This document shows, piece by piece, positions 28,253 to 35,976 of a DNA stretch of 64,000 nucleotides (within the stretch, counting starts at the first letter, position 1; each line of letters starts with the position of its first letter). The position numbers were made by a program, and so were the translations under genes. Origin of the DNA: Pseudomonas mucoides (GTDB taxonomy: Bacteria; Pseudomonadota; Gammaproteobacteria; Pseudomonadales; Pseudomonadaceae); assembly GCF_015461845.1 (NCBI RefSeq), contig NZ_JACOPW010000008.1, positions 1-64,000 on the forward strand, in the 5' to 3' direction. Below the pieces are notes generated by a model that made no database searches, had not been told where the DNA came from, and saw only the letters and a program-made list of their open reading frames with translations.

Positions 28253-28618
28253 CTAATCCAGTGGATCGATGGAACTGACGACTCGAGCAACGATGTCGGC
28301 CATTGTCACGTCATCAAGACGCTCGATAAATTTGGCAGAGCCATCACGGACGCGCTGTTCAATATCAAAACTGCGCACCTGATTACACACCGCGACCCCA
28401 GTCGTGTCATGTCCTGATACGACAACCGCAAGGCCCGAGTTTCGACTGAAGCTGCCGCCGCTGGTGATAGGGACCGTCATGCTGACACCCAGAGCATTGA
28501 TTTCCCTTGGCGTTATCACCACGAAGCGATGCCGATTCATCATCTCTCGTCCAGCAACCGGATTGGGGTCAACCCAATAGACGTCGCCCCGCTGCGGGGC
28601 CTGCCCACGCACCATCAA
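28253..28618 (-). CDS. chpB: ChpB/MazF-type endoribonuclease toxin
   Basis: A 121-residue PemK/MazF-fold mRNA interferase. RGDVYWVDPNPVAGREMMNRHRFVVITP is the N-terminal beta barrel with the GDV(Y/I) start typical of the family, and VPITSGGSFSRNSG matches the ChpB branch. The start ATG overlaps the antitoxin stop by 4 bp (28615-28618), so the pair is translationally coupled. The gene is convergent with selO, its stop lying 6 bp from the selO stop. Confidence 0.92.
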   Translation of the reverse strand: MMVRGQAPQRGDVYWVDPNPVAGREMMNRHRFVVITPREINALGVSMTVPITSGGSFSRNSGLAVVVSGHDTTGVAVCNQVRSFDIEQRVRDGSAKFIERLDDVTMADIVARVVSSIDPLD

Positions 28619-28884
28619 CCCAACTCCCGGCCAACTGGATCACCTTCGCGGGCAGACGATGTCAGCGCATTCAATTCAGCCATTTCTTCAGCGCCTTCAA
28701 GCAACTCAGTCAAGCTGTAGCGTTTACGAGAAGACGGCACAACGGGGCGAGCAACCAACTCACCATTAACCACGTTGAGCTCCAACTGTGCCCCTACCTC
28801 CAGATGCAGGAGTTTCAGTAAGGTAGGTGGGAGAGTTATCACGGCGGCTCCACCTTGACGGCGGATTTTGGAAGTCACGGACAT
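28615..28884 (-). CDS. chpS: ChpS/MazE-type antitoxin
   Basis: An 89-residue antitoxin. The N-terminal ~45 residues form a SpoVT/AbrB DNA-binding domain (SKIRRQGGAAVITLPPTLLKLLHL). The C-terminal RYSLTELLEGAEEMAELN segment resembles the toxin-binding tail of ChpS (RYSLDELL). It should neutralise the ChpB toxin and autoregulate the operon. The start at 28884 has AGGAG 8 nt upstream; the longer frame from 28962 adds a Cys/Phe-rich leader with no support. Confidence 0.9.
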   Translation of the reverse strand: MSVTSKIRRQGGAAVITLPPTLLKLLHLEVGAQLELNVVNGELVARPVVPSSRKRYSLTELLEGAEEMAELNALTSSAREGDPVGRELG

Positions 28885-29081
28885 GGGAGTACTCCTATCC
28901 GGAAAGTGAAAAACATCGAGAAGTCGATAAGTGCAACAAAAGTAGCACGCAGTTGAAAGCAAAGCGATCTCCTTGACTGAAGATAAGTCGTGTTGAGTTG
29001 CCCGCAGCGTAGCTACCGTTTCAGCACTGCCCCTCCGGAAACTGTGTGCAATTGCGACGGCTGTGAATTCGATTCAGTCGT

Positions 29082-29098
29082 TTTATCAACTTGATAAA
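29082..29098. promoter_or_regulatory. Perfect palindrome upstream of trxC
   Basis: TTTATCAACTTGATAAA is a perfect inverted repeat with a single central base, 57 bp before the trxC start and in the spacer shared with the divergent chpS promoter. It has operator form; the regulator is unknown. It does not match the OxyR or ANR consensus in spacing. Confidence 0.45.
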
Positions 29099-29154
29099 TC
29101 CTGCCTTCGACTCCAAATCAGCGAGTCTGATTGCTCAATTTTTTGGAGCCCAAA

Positions 29155-29589
29155 ATGACCGACCCTCTCCTCATCCCCTGCCCGCACTGCAACGGCCTCA
29201 ACCGCATCCCCGCCGAGCGCCTCAACGACCATCCAAAATGCGGGCGCTGCAAGGCCGAGGTCTTGCTGAGCAAGCCGTTCGAATTGAAGCAAGGCGATTA
29301 CGCCAGCCAGATCAAAGGCGATCTGCCGTTGCTGGTGGACGTGTGGGCGGACTGGTGCGGGCCGTGCAAGTCTTTTGCGCCGGTGTTCGAGCAGGCGGCC
29401 ATTCAGTTGGCGGGCAAGTGCCGGTTGGCGAAACTGGACAGCGAGGCGAACCAGCAGTTGTCGGCGCAGTTGGGGATTCGCTCGATCCCGAGTCTGATTC
29501 TGTTCAAGAACGGCCGGGAAGTGGCGCGCCAGAGCGGGGCGTTTCCGTTACCGCAGTTGATGAGTTGGCTGCGTAGCCAAGGTATTTAA
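29155..29589 (+). CDS. trxC: Thioredoxin 2 (TrxC)
   Basis: A 144-residue thioredoxin with an N-terminal zinc ribbon: Cys9, Cys12, Cys29 and Cys32. The redox motif WCGPC has its cysteines at 68 and 71. This is the TrxC class, a cytoplasmic disulfide reductase usually linked to oxidative stress. GGAG lies about 9 nt before the ATG at 29155. A REP pair follows. Confidence 0.95.
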   Translation: MTDPLLIPCPHCNGLNRIPAERLNDHPKCGRCKAEVLLSKPFELKQGDYASQIKGDLPLLVDVWADWCGPCKSFAPVFEQAAIQLAGKCRLAKLDSEANQQLSAQLGIRSIPSLILFKNGREVARQSGAFPLPQLMSWLRSQGI

Positions 29590-29606
29590 GACCACCGCCA
29601 ATCAAA

Positions 29607-29700
29607 TGTAGGAGTGAGCCTGCTCGCGATAGCGGTATATAACAGTCAAATTGATGTCGACTGACACTCCGCTCTCGCGAGCAGGCTCACGCCTACAGGG
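29607..29700. repeat. REP pair between trxC and the ParA-like gene
   Basis: Inverted copies of the GTAGGAGTGAGCCTGCTCGCG family at 29607-29634 and 29670-29697, between convergent genes. Confidence 0.9.
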
Positions 29701-29719
29701 GGTCGGTGGTTACGCAGGA

Positions 29720-30490
29720 TCAGGCATTTTCCAGCAGATTGTGCAGTTCGACGAATTGCTGGGTCAGCTTGTGCCGTGGGTCGAGGTGGATCAGCGGCGT
29801 GTTCGCCTGGTGAGATTCGCGCATACGCACAGAACTGGCCAGGTACACCGGCAACACCGGCAACCCTTCTGCGATCAACTCGTCGAGGATCTGTTGGGGC
29901 AGGCTGGCGCGAGCCTGGAACTGGTTGACCACAATGCCTTCGACTTCCAGGCCTTCGTTGTGGTCTTCCTTCAATTCCTCGATTTCAGCCAGCAGGCCGT
30001 ACAACGCCTGACGCGAGAAGCTGTCGCAGTCGAAGGGGATCAGCACACGATCCGCAGCAATCAACGCCGATACCGCGTAGAAGTTCAGCGCGGGCGGTGT
30101 ATCCAGGTAAATCCGGTCGTAATCTTCCCCCAACTCGTCAAGCAGCTTACGCAGCTTGTTGATCTTGTGTTTGGCTTCAAGTTTGGGCTGCAAATCCGCC
30201 AGTTCAGCCGTGGCAGTGATCACATGCAGGTTGTCGAAGGGCGTTTCGTAGATGTCGACCTGGTTCTTCTTCGAGAACGGGCCGGAGGAAAGGGTTTGTT
30301 TGAAGAAATCGGCGATGCCCATCGGGATGTCATTGCCGGTGAGGCCCGTCAGGTATTGAGTGGAGTTGGCCTGGGCATCGAGATCCACCAATAGGGTGCG
30401 ATAGCCCTCGCTGGCGCTGACCGCCGCCAGATTGCAGGCAATACTGGATTTGCCCACGCCACCTTTTTGATTAAATACCACGCGCCGCAT
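29720..30490 (-). CDS. ParA/MinD-family ATPase
   Basis: A 256-residue deviant-Walker ATPase. KGGVGKSS at residues 9-16 is the ParA Walker A, LVDLDAQANST the A' motif and IYLDTPP the Walker B. There is no parB partner beside it, so it is not the chromosome partition pair; such orphan ParA proteins position various cellular cargoes, and the cargo is unknown here. The ATG at 30490 has GAGG upstream; the longer frame to 30535 is rejected because it would add 15 residues before the canonical start. A homolog lies in the same chromosomal neighbourhood in P. aeruginosa. Confidence 0.9.
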   Translation of the reverse strand: MRRVVFNQKGGVGKSSIACNLAAVSASEGYRTLLVDLDAQANSTQYLTGLTGNDIPMGIADFFKQTLSSGPFSKKNQVDIYETPFDNLHVITATAELADLQPKLEAKHKINKLRKLLDELGEDYDRIYLDTPPALNFYAVSALIAADRVLIPFDCDSFSRQALYGLLAEIEELKEDHNEGLEVEGIVVNQFQARASLPQQILDELIAEGLPVLPVYLASSVRMRESHQANTPLIHLDPRHKLTQQFVELHNLLENA

Positions 30491-30845
30491 GTCAGACCTC
30501 CGTGTATCAAAGAATGACCGAGTGTAGTAGTCCACGGCATCGCTTAGCTACCTCCTTGGGACAGGGACTACACGGTCATGTCCTGTTTCCCCATTGATAG
30601 GAGGCAATCTCATTCACTGATTCGGGTAACGGGCCGACAGACGCGCACATGCTGATGTGGATAATGGCCAACAGACAGCTTTTCGCGAACCGGACGGTAC
30701 ATTTCCTTGCGCAAAATGTAACCAGCATTTGCTACGCACCCGTAGCACCCGGATAATGCGCGCCACTCGGCGTTACGCGCCACGTAAGGTCTGTCGCTGT
30801 TTTTGCGACTCACCGCGTCACGTTAGCCCTGCAGGGGCGGGATGT
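30491..30845. other. Spacer between the divergent parA-like gene and the APE operon
   Basis: 355 bp with no gene. It contains a partial inverted repeat, GGGACAGG (30558-30565) with CCTGTTTCCC (30582-30591), nearer the ParA side, and the predicted APE promoter (30729-30757). A ~80-nt untranslated leader follows the promoter. Confidence 0.6.
30729..30757 (+). promoter_or_regulatory. Predicted sigma-70 promoter of the aryl polyene operon
   Basis: TTGCTA at 30729-30734, a 17-bp spacer, then GATAAT at 30752-30757 (4/6 and 5/6 matches). Expected transcription start is near 30764, with the first gene at 30846. No other promoter was obvious within the following tightly packed operon. Confidence 0.6.
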
Positions 30846-31571
30846 ATGTCTGTGATCAACTTCAACATCGCCCAATGGCGCGCGTGGGCTCCCGGGCTCG
30901 AAAGCGTGGACGACTGGCAGGCATGGAGCCGACAACCGGTCGTGCTTGCGAGCAGCGATGCCGCTCCCGACGTGTCGTTTCTGCCCGCCATGCAGCGCCG
31001 GCGACTCAGCCGTTTGGCGCGAATGGCCTTCAGTGTCGGCTGGCCCTTGGCCGATGGTCGCACTGACCTACCGTTGGTCTTTATATCCCGCCACGGCGAA
31101 ACGCCGCGCACGTTCGAAATCCTCAGGGATCTGGCGGCCGACCAACCGTTGTCACCCACTCAATTCAGCTTGTCCGTCCACAACGCCGTTATTGGTCTAT
31201 GGTCGATCATGCGTGGCGAAACCAGCGAAATGACGGCGCTCGCTGCCGCCGGTGACGGGCTTGAACACGGCATGCTAGAGGCTGCGGCGATGCTGGACGA
31301 AGGCGCGCCTGCCGTCCTGCTGATTGTCGCCGAAGAACAACCGCCCGACGCCTACGAGACCTGGATCGACGATGTGCCGTTTCCCTATGCCGTGGCTTTG
31401 TTGCTGACCCCCGGTACCGACTGGCAGTTGTCCTTGAACAGCTCGACGCAAAGCTTGTCCAAAGCCCACTGGCCCCATGCCCTGAATCTGTTGCGTACCC
31501 TGCTCGGCCAGCAAACCACTTGCCAACATGCCTGGAAGAATCGTGTATGGACCTGGCATCGCACCCCGTAA
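30846..31571 (+). CDS. apeC: APE ketosynthase-like chain length factor (ApeC-like)
   Basis: A 241-residue protein related to the N-terminal half of ketoacyl synthases (Ketoacyl-synt_2 type). It lacks an active-site cysteine in the expected region (LSVHNAVIGLWSIMRG), as expected of the chain length factor that pairs with ApeO in aryl polyene synthesis. The start is ATG 30846 with a purine-rich GGGGCGGG upstream; the longer frame from 30657 would run across the promoter. First gene of the operon; it overlaps the next gene by 25 bp. Confidence 0.85.
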   Translation: MSVINFNIAQWRAWAPGLESVDDWQAWSRQPVVLASSDAAPDVSFLPAMQRRRLSRLARMAFSVGWPLADGRTDLPLVFISRHGETPRTFEILRDLAADQPLSPTQFSLSVHNAVIGLWSIMRGETSEMTALAAAGDGLEHGMLEAAAMLDEGAPAVLLIVAEEQPPDAYETWIDDVPFPYAVALLLTPGTDWQLSLNSSTQSLSKAHWPHALNLLRTLLGQQTTCQHAWKNRVWTWHRTP

Positions 31572-32356
31572 CCGGAAAAAACCGCGACGCCTATTACTGG
31601 CGCCTGCTGGCCACTGCCGCAAGCTTCACCCTGTTCGGGTTGGGCGGCCTGTGCCTGCGGCTGGTGGTTTTCCCGCTGCTGGGTTGCCTGCCCGGTGATG
31701 CCAGAACCCACCGCCTGCGCGCACGAAAAACCGTCAGTCGTTGCTTCTGGTTTTTTGTCCGGTTCATGGCCCGTACCGGTGTCCTGACCTACGACATCCA
31801 GGGCGCGGAAAAACTCGGTCGCCCCGGGCAAATGATCCTGGCCAATCACCCCTCGCTGATTGATGTCGTGTTTCTGATTGGCCTGGTGCCTCATGCCAAT
31901 TGCGTGGTGAAACAAAGCCTCTGGGACAACCCCTTTACCCGCGCCCCGCTACGCCGTACCGAATACATCAGCAACGACGGCAGCATGGACATGCTGGACG
32001 CGGCTGCCGATGCGCTGAAAGACGGTCAGACCTTGATCATTTTTCCCGAAGGCACGCGCACTCAGCCTGGCGAGGCGCCAGCCTTTCATCGGGGGGGCGC
32101 GGCGATCGCCCTGCGCGGTGCGAAAATCCTCACCCCGGTGATTATCAAGGTCAGCCCGACGACATTGACCAAGGCCGAGCCCTGGTATCGGATCCCGAAA
32201 CGCCGCGTGCACTTCAGTTTTCGCGTTGGGGCCGATATAGACCCACAGTCTTTCGCAACGCTAGGCCCGCCCCCGCAGGCTTCGCGCAAGCTCAACGAAT
32301 ATTTGCATACTTACTTTATTAAGGAGCTCGCCGAAGATGAGCGATCTACACCGTGA
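31547..32356 (+). CDS. apeD: Lysophospholipid acyltransferase-family protein (ApeD-like)
   Basis: A 269-residue PlsC-type acyltransferase with one membrane segment near residues 20-45. The catalytic HX4D is His101-Asp106 (NHPSLIDV), and the substrate motif FPEGTRT starts at 166. In APE clusters such enzymes are thought to move the polyene or fatty acyl chain onto a glycerolipid-like or sugar carrier. The start at 31547 lies inside the previous gene, and the 3' end overlaps the first ACP gene by 20 bp. Confidence 0.88.
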   Translation: MDLASHPVTGKNRDAYYWRLLATAASFTLFGLGGLCLRLVVFPLLGCLPGDARTHRLRARKTVSRCFWFFVRFMARTGVLTYDIQGAEKLGRPGQMILANHPSLIDVVFLIGLVPHANCVVKQSLWDNPFTRAPLRRTEYISNDGSMDMLDAAADALKDGQTLIIFPEGTRTQPGEAPAFHRGGAAIALRGAKILTPVIIKVSPTTLTKAEPWYRIPKRRVHFSFRVGADIDPQSFATLGPPPQASRKLNEYLHTYFIKELAEDERSTP

Positions 32357-32597
32357 AATCAAAGATCTGATCATCGACGCCCTCGGCCTCGAAGACATCA
32401 GCGCCGACGACATTGACAACGAACAGACATTGTTTGGCGAAGGCCTGGGCCTGGATTCGGTGGACGCTCTGGAGCTCGGCCTGGCGATTCAGAAAAAATA
32501 TGGCATCAAAATCGACGCCGACGCCAAGGACACCCGTAATCACTTCACCAACGTGGCGAGCCTTGCGGCGTTCGTCACTGCAAAACAGGCAGCTTGA
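32337..32597 (+). CDS. apeE: Acyl carrier protein (APE, first)
   Basis: An 86-residue acidic ACP with the phosphopantetheine site at Ser41 in LGLDSVDALEL. It carries the growing polyene chain in the cluster's type II synthase. It is the first of two tandem ACPs, the conserved APE arrangement; which acts as starter or extension carrier is not decidable here. Confidence 0.93.
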   Translation: MSDLHREIKDLIIDALGLEDISADDIDNEQTLFGEGLGLDSVDALELGLAIQKKYGIKIDADAKDTRNHFTNVASLAAFVTAKQAA

Positions 32598-32606
32598 GAC
32601 CGGACC

Positions 32607-32861
32607 ATGCAAACTCGTGACGACATTTTCAACACCCTGCGCGATGCCTTGGTCGAACTCTTCGAGCTGGACCCGGCGCGCGTGAGCCTCGAATCAAACC
32701 TGTATCAGGATCTGGAAATCGACAGCATCGACGCCGTCGACCTGATCGATCACATCAAGCGTCAGACCGGCAAGAAAATCGCCGCCGAAGAATTCAAATC
32801 GGTGCGGACTGTCAGCGACGTGGTCGAGGCGGTGTATCGCCTGGTTCAACCGGCAGCATGA
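32607..32861 (+). CDS. apeF: Acyl carrier protein (APE, second)
   Basis: An 84-residue ACP with the modified serine at residue 40 in EIDSIDAVDLI. It overlaps the next gene by 4 bp. It is only distantly similar to the first ACP, consistent with separate roles for the two carriers. Confidence 0.93.
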   Translation: MQTRDDIFNTLRDALVELFELDPARVSLESNLYQDLEIDSIDAVDLIDHIKRQTGKKIAAEEFKSVRTVSDVVEAVYRLVQPAA

Positions 32862-33403
32862 GCCGACTGATCGGCCTTGGCCTGCTGCTCGCGGGCCTGT
32901 TGTACCCCTTTGCGGTGTATTTCGGCATGGAACATTTTGCTCCGTGGCAGTTCGGCCTGCTCTTGGGCAGCCTGTGGCTGGCTCGGGCGCTGCTCGGTGC
33001 GCGGCGTCCCGGCAGCCTGTGGATGGCGACCATCGCCATCGCTTTTTGCCTGTTGCTGGCACTGTTCGACAGCCCGCAGTTGCTGCGCTGGTACCCGGTA
33101 CTGATCAGCGCGTTCATGCTCGGGCTGTTTGGACTGAGCCTCAAAGTCGGCCCGCCGATGGTCGAACGCCTGGCGCGCCTGCGTGAACCGCACCTGCCGC
33201 CAAAGGCCATTATTTATACGCGTCAGGTGACAATTGCCTGGTGTGTGTTTTTCATCTTTAACGGCGTGCTCGCCGCCGCCCTGACCCTTTGGGCGCCGCT
33301 GAGCTGGTGGATGTTGTACACCGGTCTGATTTCCTACGGATTGATGGGCCTGCTGTTTGCCATTGAATGGCTGATACGACAACGGGTACGAGGCCACTCA
33401 TGA
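32858..33403 (+). CDS. apeG: APE cluster membrane protein (COG4648-like)
   Basis: A 181-residue inner-membrane protein with about five hydrophobic segments (for example LIGLGLLLAGLLYPFAVYF and MATIAIAFCLLLALF). No catalytic motif is visible. Proteins of this type occupy the slot between the ACPs and the ligase in APE clusters; function unknown. It overlaps both neighbours by 4 bp. Confidence 0.8.
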   Translation: MSRLIGLGLLLAGLLYPFAVYFGMEHFAPWQFGLLLGSLWLARALLGARRPGSLWMATIAIAFCLLLALFDSPQLLRWYPVLISAFMLGLFGLSLKVGPPMVERLARLREPHLPPKAIIYTRQVTIAWCVFFIFNGVLAAALTLWAPLSWWMLYTGLISYGLMGLLFAIEWLIRQRVRGHS

Positions 33404-35079
33404 ATTGGATAACACTTGAGCAGCTGTTGCTCAAGGCTCAGCCGGAGCGTGCCGTCACGGCCGAACCGGCGTTGAATCATGCACAACTGTGCGAACAGGC
33501 CCTGCGTTTGGCAGCCGGCCTGCAAGCCCAAGGTGTGCAGCGCATTGCCGTCCACCTGGAAGACGCCGCCGACCTGGCCATTGCCCTGCTCGGTGCCTGG
33601 CGTGCCGGCGTCAGCGTGCTGCTGCCCGCCGATTTGCAACAGCAGACTCGCCAGCGCTGGTCCGCCGATGTCGACCTGTGGCTGACCAATCTGGCCGATG
33701 ACGCACACCTGGGCGATTACCGTCACCCGCCTCTCCCCGGTGCCGTGCTGGATTTAGACGCCTGCCAGTTGAGCCTCTGCACTTCCGGCTCCAGCGGCGA
33801 GCCCAAGCGCATCGACAAAACCCTGCGCCAACTGGCCAATGAAGTTCAGGCGCTGGAACAGCTCTGGGGCGCAGACCTGGGCGAGGCATGCATCATCGGC
33901 AGCGTCGCCACTCAACATATCTATGGCTTGCTGTTTCGGGTGCTGTGGCCGTTGTGCGCCGGGCGGACATTTGTACGCAAGCAACTGGCGTTTCCCGAAG
34001 ACTTGCAGCGCGCCAGCCGTGAACACCCGGCCTTCGCCTGGGTCGCCAGCCCGGCGCTGCTCAAACGCATGGGAGACAACCTCGACTGGCCTGCCTTGAG
34101 CGCCGTGCGACGAGTGTTTTCCTCAGGTGGTGCGTTGCCCGCCGAGGCCGCGCAGCGCCTGCACCAGTGTCTGGAACAATGGCCGACAGAAATCCTCGGC
34201 AGCTCGGAAACCGGTGGAATCGCCTGGCGACAAGGGGACGATCTCTGGCAGCCGTTTGCGGAGGTCGAACTGAGCCAGGACAGTGACGGCGCGCTGCTGA
34301 TCCAATCGCCCTATTTGCCGGCCGGCCACACCGAACACACTGCTGACGCCGCACGCATTACGGCCACCGGCCGTTTCGAATTGCTCGGCCGGCTGGACCG
34401 GATCGTCAAACTGGAAGAAAAACGTATCTCGCTGCCCATGCTGGAAAAGGCTCTGATGGACCACCACTGGGTCGCGGAAGCGCGCCTCGGTGTGGTCCAG
34501 GAAAACCGCGCCTCGCTGGGTGCGCTATTGGTGTTGAGCGAATCGGGCCTGCACGCCTTGCGCAATCAGGGGCGACGCACCCTCACGCAGGAATTGCGTC
34601 AGCACCTGACTCAGCACTGCGAAACCCTCGCCCTGCCCCGACGCTGGCGATTGCTGCGGCAAATGCCACTGAACGCTCAGGGCAAGTTGCCTCAGGCCGA
34701 TGTCGAAGCCTTGCTGCTGGCGCCCCGCGTCAAGGCGCCGGAAGTGCTCGAACAGGTCGAAGTCGACGGCGAGTGGAGCCTGCAACTGGCAGTCCCGCCG
34801 GACCTCGCTTACTTCAGCGGCCACTTCCCGCAAACGCCGGTACTGCCCGGCGTGGTGCAGGTGGAATGGGCGCTGAACCTAGGCCAGCAATTGATGGACC
34901 TGCCGGCGAAATTCGCGGGCATGGAAGTGCTGAAATTCCAGCAACTGGTGCGCCCCGGTGACGAAATCCAGCTGCACCTGCGCTTTGACCCGGAACGCAG
35001 CAAATTGTATTTCGCCTATCGCAATGAAACTGCCACCTGCTCCAGTGGGCGGATTTTGCTGGAGGCCGCTTGTGGATAA
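33400..35079 (+). CDS. apeH: AMP-forming acyl/aryl ligase fused to an ApeI-like dehydratase
   Basis: A 559-residue two-domain protein. Residues 1 to about 440 form an adenylating enzyme: the P-loop LSLCTSGSSGEPKRIDK, the GSSETGGI core and the LGRLDRIVKLEEKRI hinge are present. It probably activates the aryl starter acid (such as a coumarate) for loading on an ACP. Residues from about 455 form a hot-dog dehydratase with LAYFSGHFPQTPVLPG, where His is catalytic. In E. coli the equivalent ApeH and ApeI are separate, so this is a fusion. Start ATG 33400 overlaps the previous stop by 4 bp. The following spacer holds a REP pair instead of the usual gene overlap. Confidence 0.9.
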   Translation: MNWITLEQLLLKAQPERAVTAEPALNHAQLCEQALRLAAGLQAQGVQRIAVHLEDAADLAIALLGAWRAGVSVLLPADLQQQTRQRWSADVDLWLTNLADDAHLGDYRHPPLPGAVLDLDACQLSLCTSGSSGEPKRIDKTLRQLANEVQALEQLWGADLGEACIIGSVATQHIYGLLFRVLWPLCAGRTFVRKQLAFPEDLQRASREHPAFAWVASPALLKRMGDNLDWPALSAVRRVFSSGGALPAEAAQRLHQCLEQWPTEILGSSETGGIAWRQGDDLWQPFAEVELSQDSDGALLIQSPYLPAGHTEHTADAARITATGRFELLGRLDRIVKLEEKRISLPMLEKALMDHHWVAEARLGVVQENRASLGALLVLSESGLHALRNQGRRTLTQELRQHLTQHCETLALPRRWRLLRQMPLNAQGKLPQADVEALLLAPRVKAPEVLEQVEVDGEWSLQLAVPPDLAYFSGHFPQTPVLPGVVQVEWALNLGQQLMDLPAKFAGMEVLKFQQLVRPGDEIQLHLRFDPERSKLYFAYRNETATCSSGRILLEAACG

Positions 35080-35089
35080 GTTGAAGCCC

Positions 35090-35223
35090 CCTGTAGCAGC
35101 TGCCGAAGGCTGCGTCCGAGTGCGAAGCGCTCGCATCGACACCACCCCCTATATCCCGGAAAACCGCACATACCGGTTTACGACCGCTTCGCGGCCGGAC
35201 GCAGGCTTAGCCAGCAGCTACAA
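35090..35223. repeat. REP pair inside the APE operon
   Basis: Inverted GTAGCAGCTG-type copies at about 35090-35135 and 35180-35223 fill the gap between the ligase-dehydratase gene and the glycosyltransferase gene. Almost every other junction in the operon overlaps or is under 50 bp, so the element has probably inserted here and separated two formerly adjoining genes. Confidence 0.82.
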
Positions 35224-35241
35224 GGTTGAGGTGTGATTGGT

Positions 35242-35976
35242 ATGCATAGCCCCTGCGCCGTAATTCCGGTCTACAACCACGAAACCGCCATCACCACGGT
35301 GGTTGACGCGGTGATTGCCAGTGGCCTGCCGTGCATTCTGGTGGACGATGCCAGCGATCAAGCCTGCGCCAGAGTGCTCGACCGATTGGCGCAGCGCGAG
35401 ATGGTCAACCTGATCCGCCTTACTGCCAACCAAGGCAAGGGCGGCGCCGTCATGACCGGCCTGCGCGAAGCCTCACGCCTGGGTTTCAGCCACGCGCTGC
35501 AAGTCGATGCCGACGGACAGCACGACCTGCAGGACGTGCCGCTCTTCATCGAGCAGTCACGCGCCCACCCGGATGCGGTGATCTGCGGTTACCCGCAATA
35601 CGACGCCAGCGTGCCTAAAGGTCGTTTGTATGCCCGCTACCTGACGCACGTCATGGTGTGGATCAATACGCTGTCCTTGCAGATTCGCGATTCCATGTGC
35701 GGCTTTCGCGTCTATCCATTGCCGCCGACTCTGGAGCTGATCGACTCGGCGAAGATCGGCAAACGGATGGACTTTGACTCCGACATTCTGGTGCGCCTGG
35801 CCTGGCGCAACCTGCCGATGCAATGGTTGCCGACCCGGGTTCATTACCCGCTCGACGGCGTCTCGCATTTCCGCCTGTTCCACGACAATGTGCTGATCTC
35901 CAGCATGCACACACGGCTGTTTTTCGGCATGTTGCTGCGGGCACCGGTGATCCTCTGGCGACGGTGGCGGGCATGA
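35242..35976 (+). CDS. Glycosyltransferase family 2 (APE)
   Basis: A 244-residue GT-A fold glycosyltransferase. CAVIPVYNHE, the VDDAS motif and the LQVDADGQHD metal site are the GT2 hallmarks, and it resembles dolichol-phosphate mannosyltransferase-like enzymes. It may glycosylate the polyene or its lipid anchor. I start at ATG 35242, with GAGG 10 nt upstream; a GTG three codons earlier has no space for a ribosome site. In E. coli this function appears joined with an acyltransferase in one protein; here the two are neighbouring genes overlapping by 4 bp. Confidence 0.88.
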   Translation: MHSPCAVIPVYNHETAITTVVDAVIASGLPCILVDDASDQACARVLDRLAQREMVNLIRLTANQGKGGAVMTGLREASRLGFSHALQVDADGQHDLQDVPLFIEQSRAHPDAVICGYPQYDASVPKGRLYARYLTHVMVWINTLSLQIRDSMCGFRVYPLPPTLELIDSAKIGKRMDFDSDILVRLAWRNLPMQWLPTRVHYPLDGVSHFRLFHDNVLISSMHTRLFFGMLLRAPVILWRRWRA

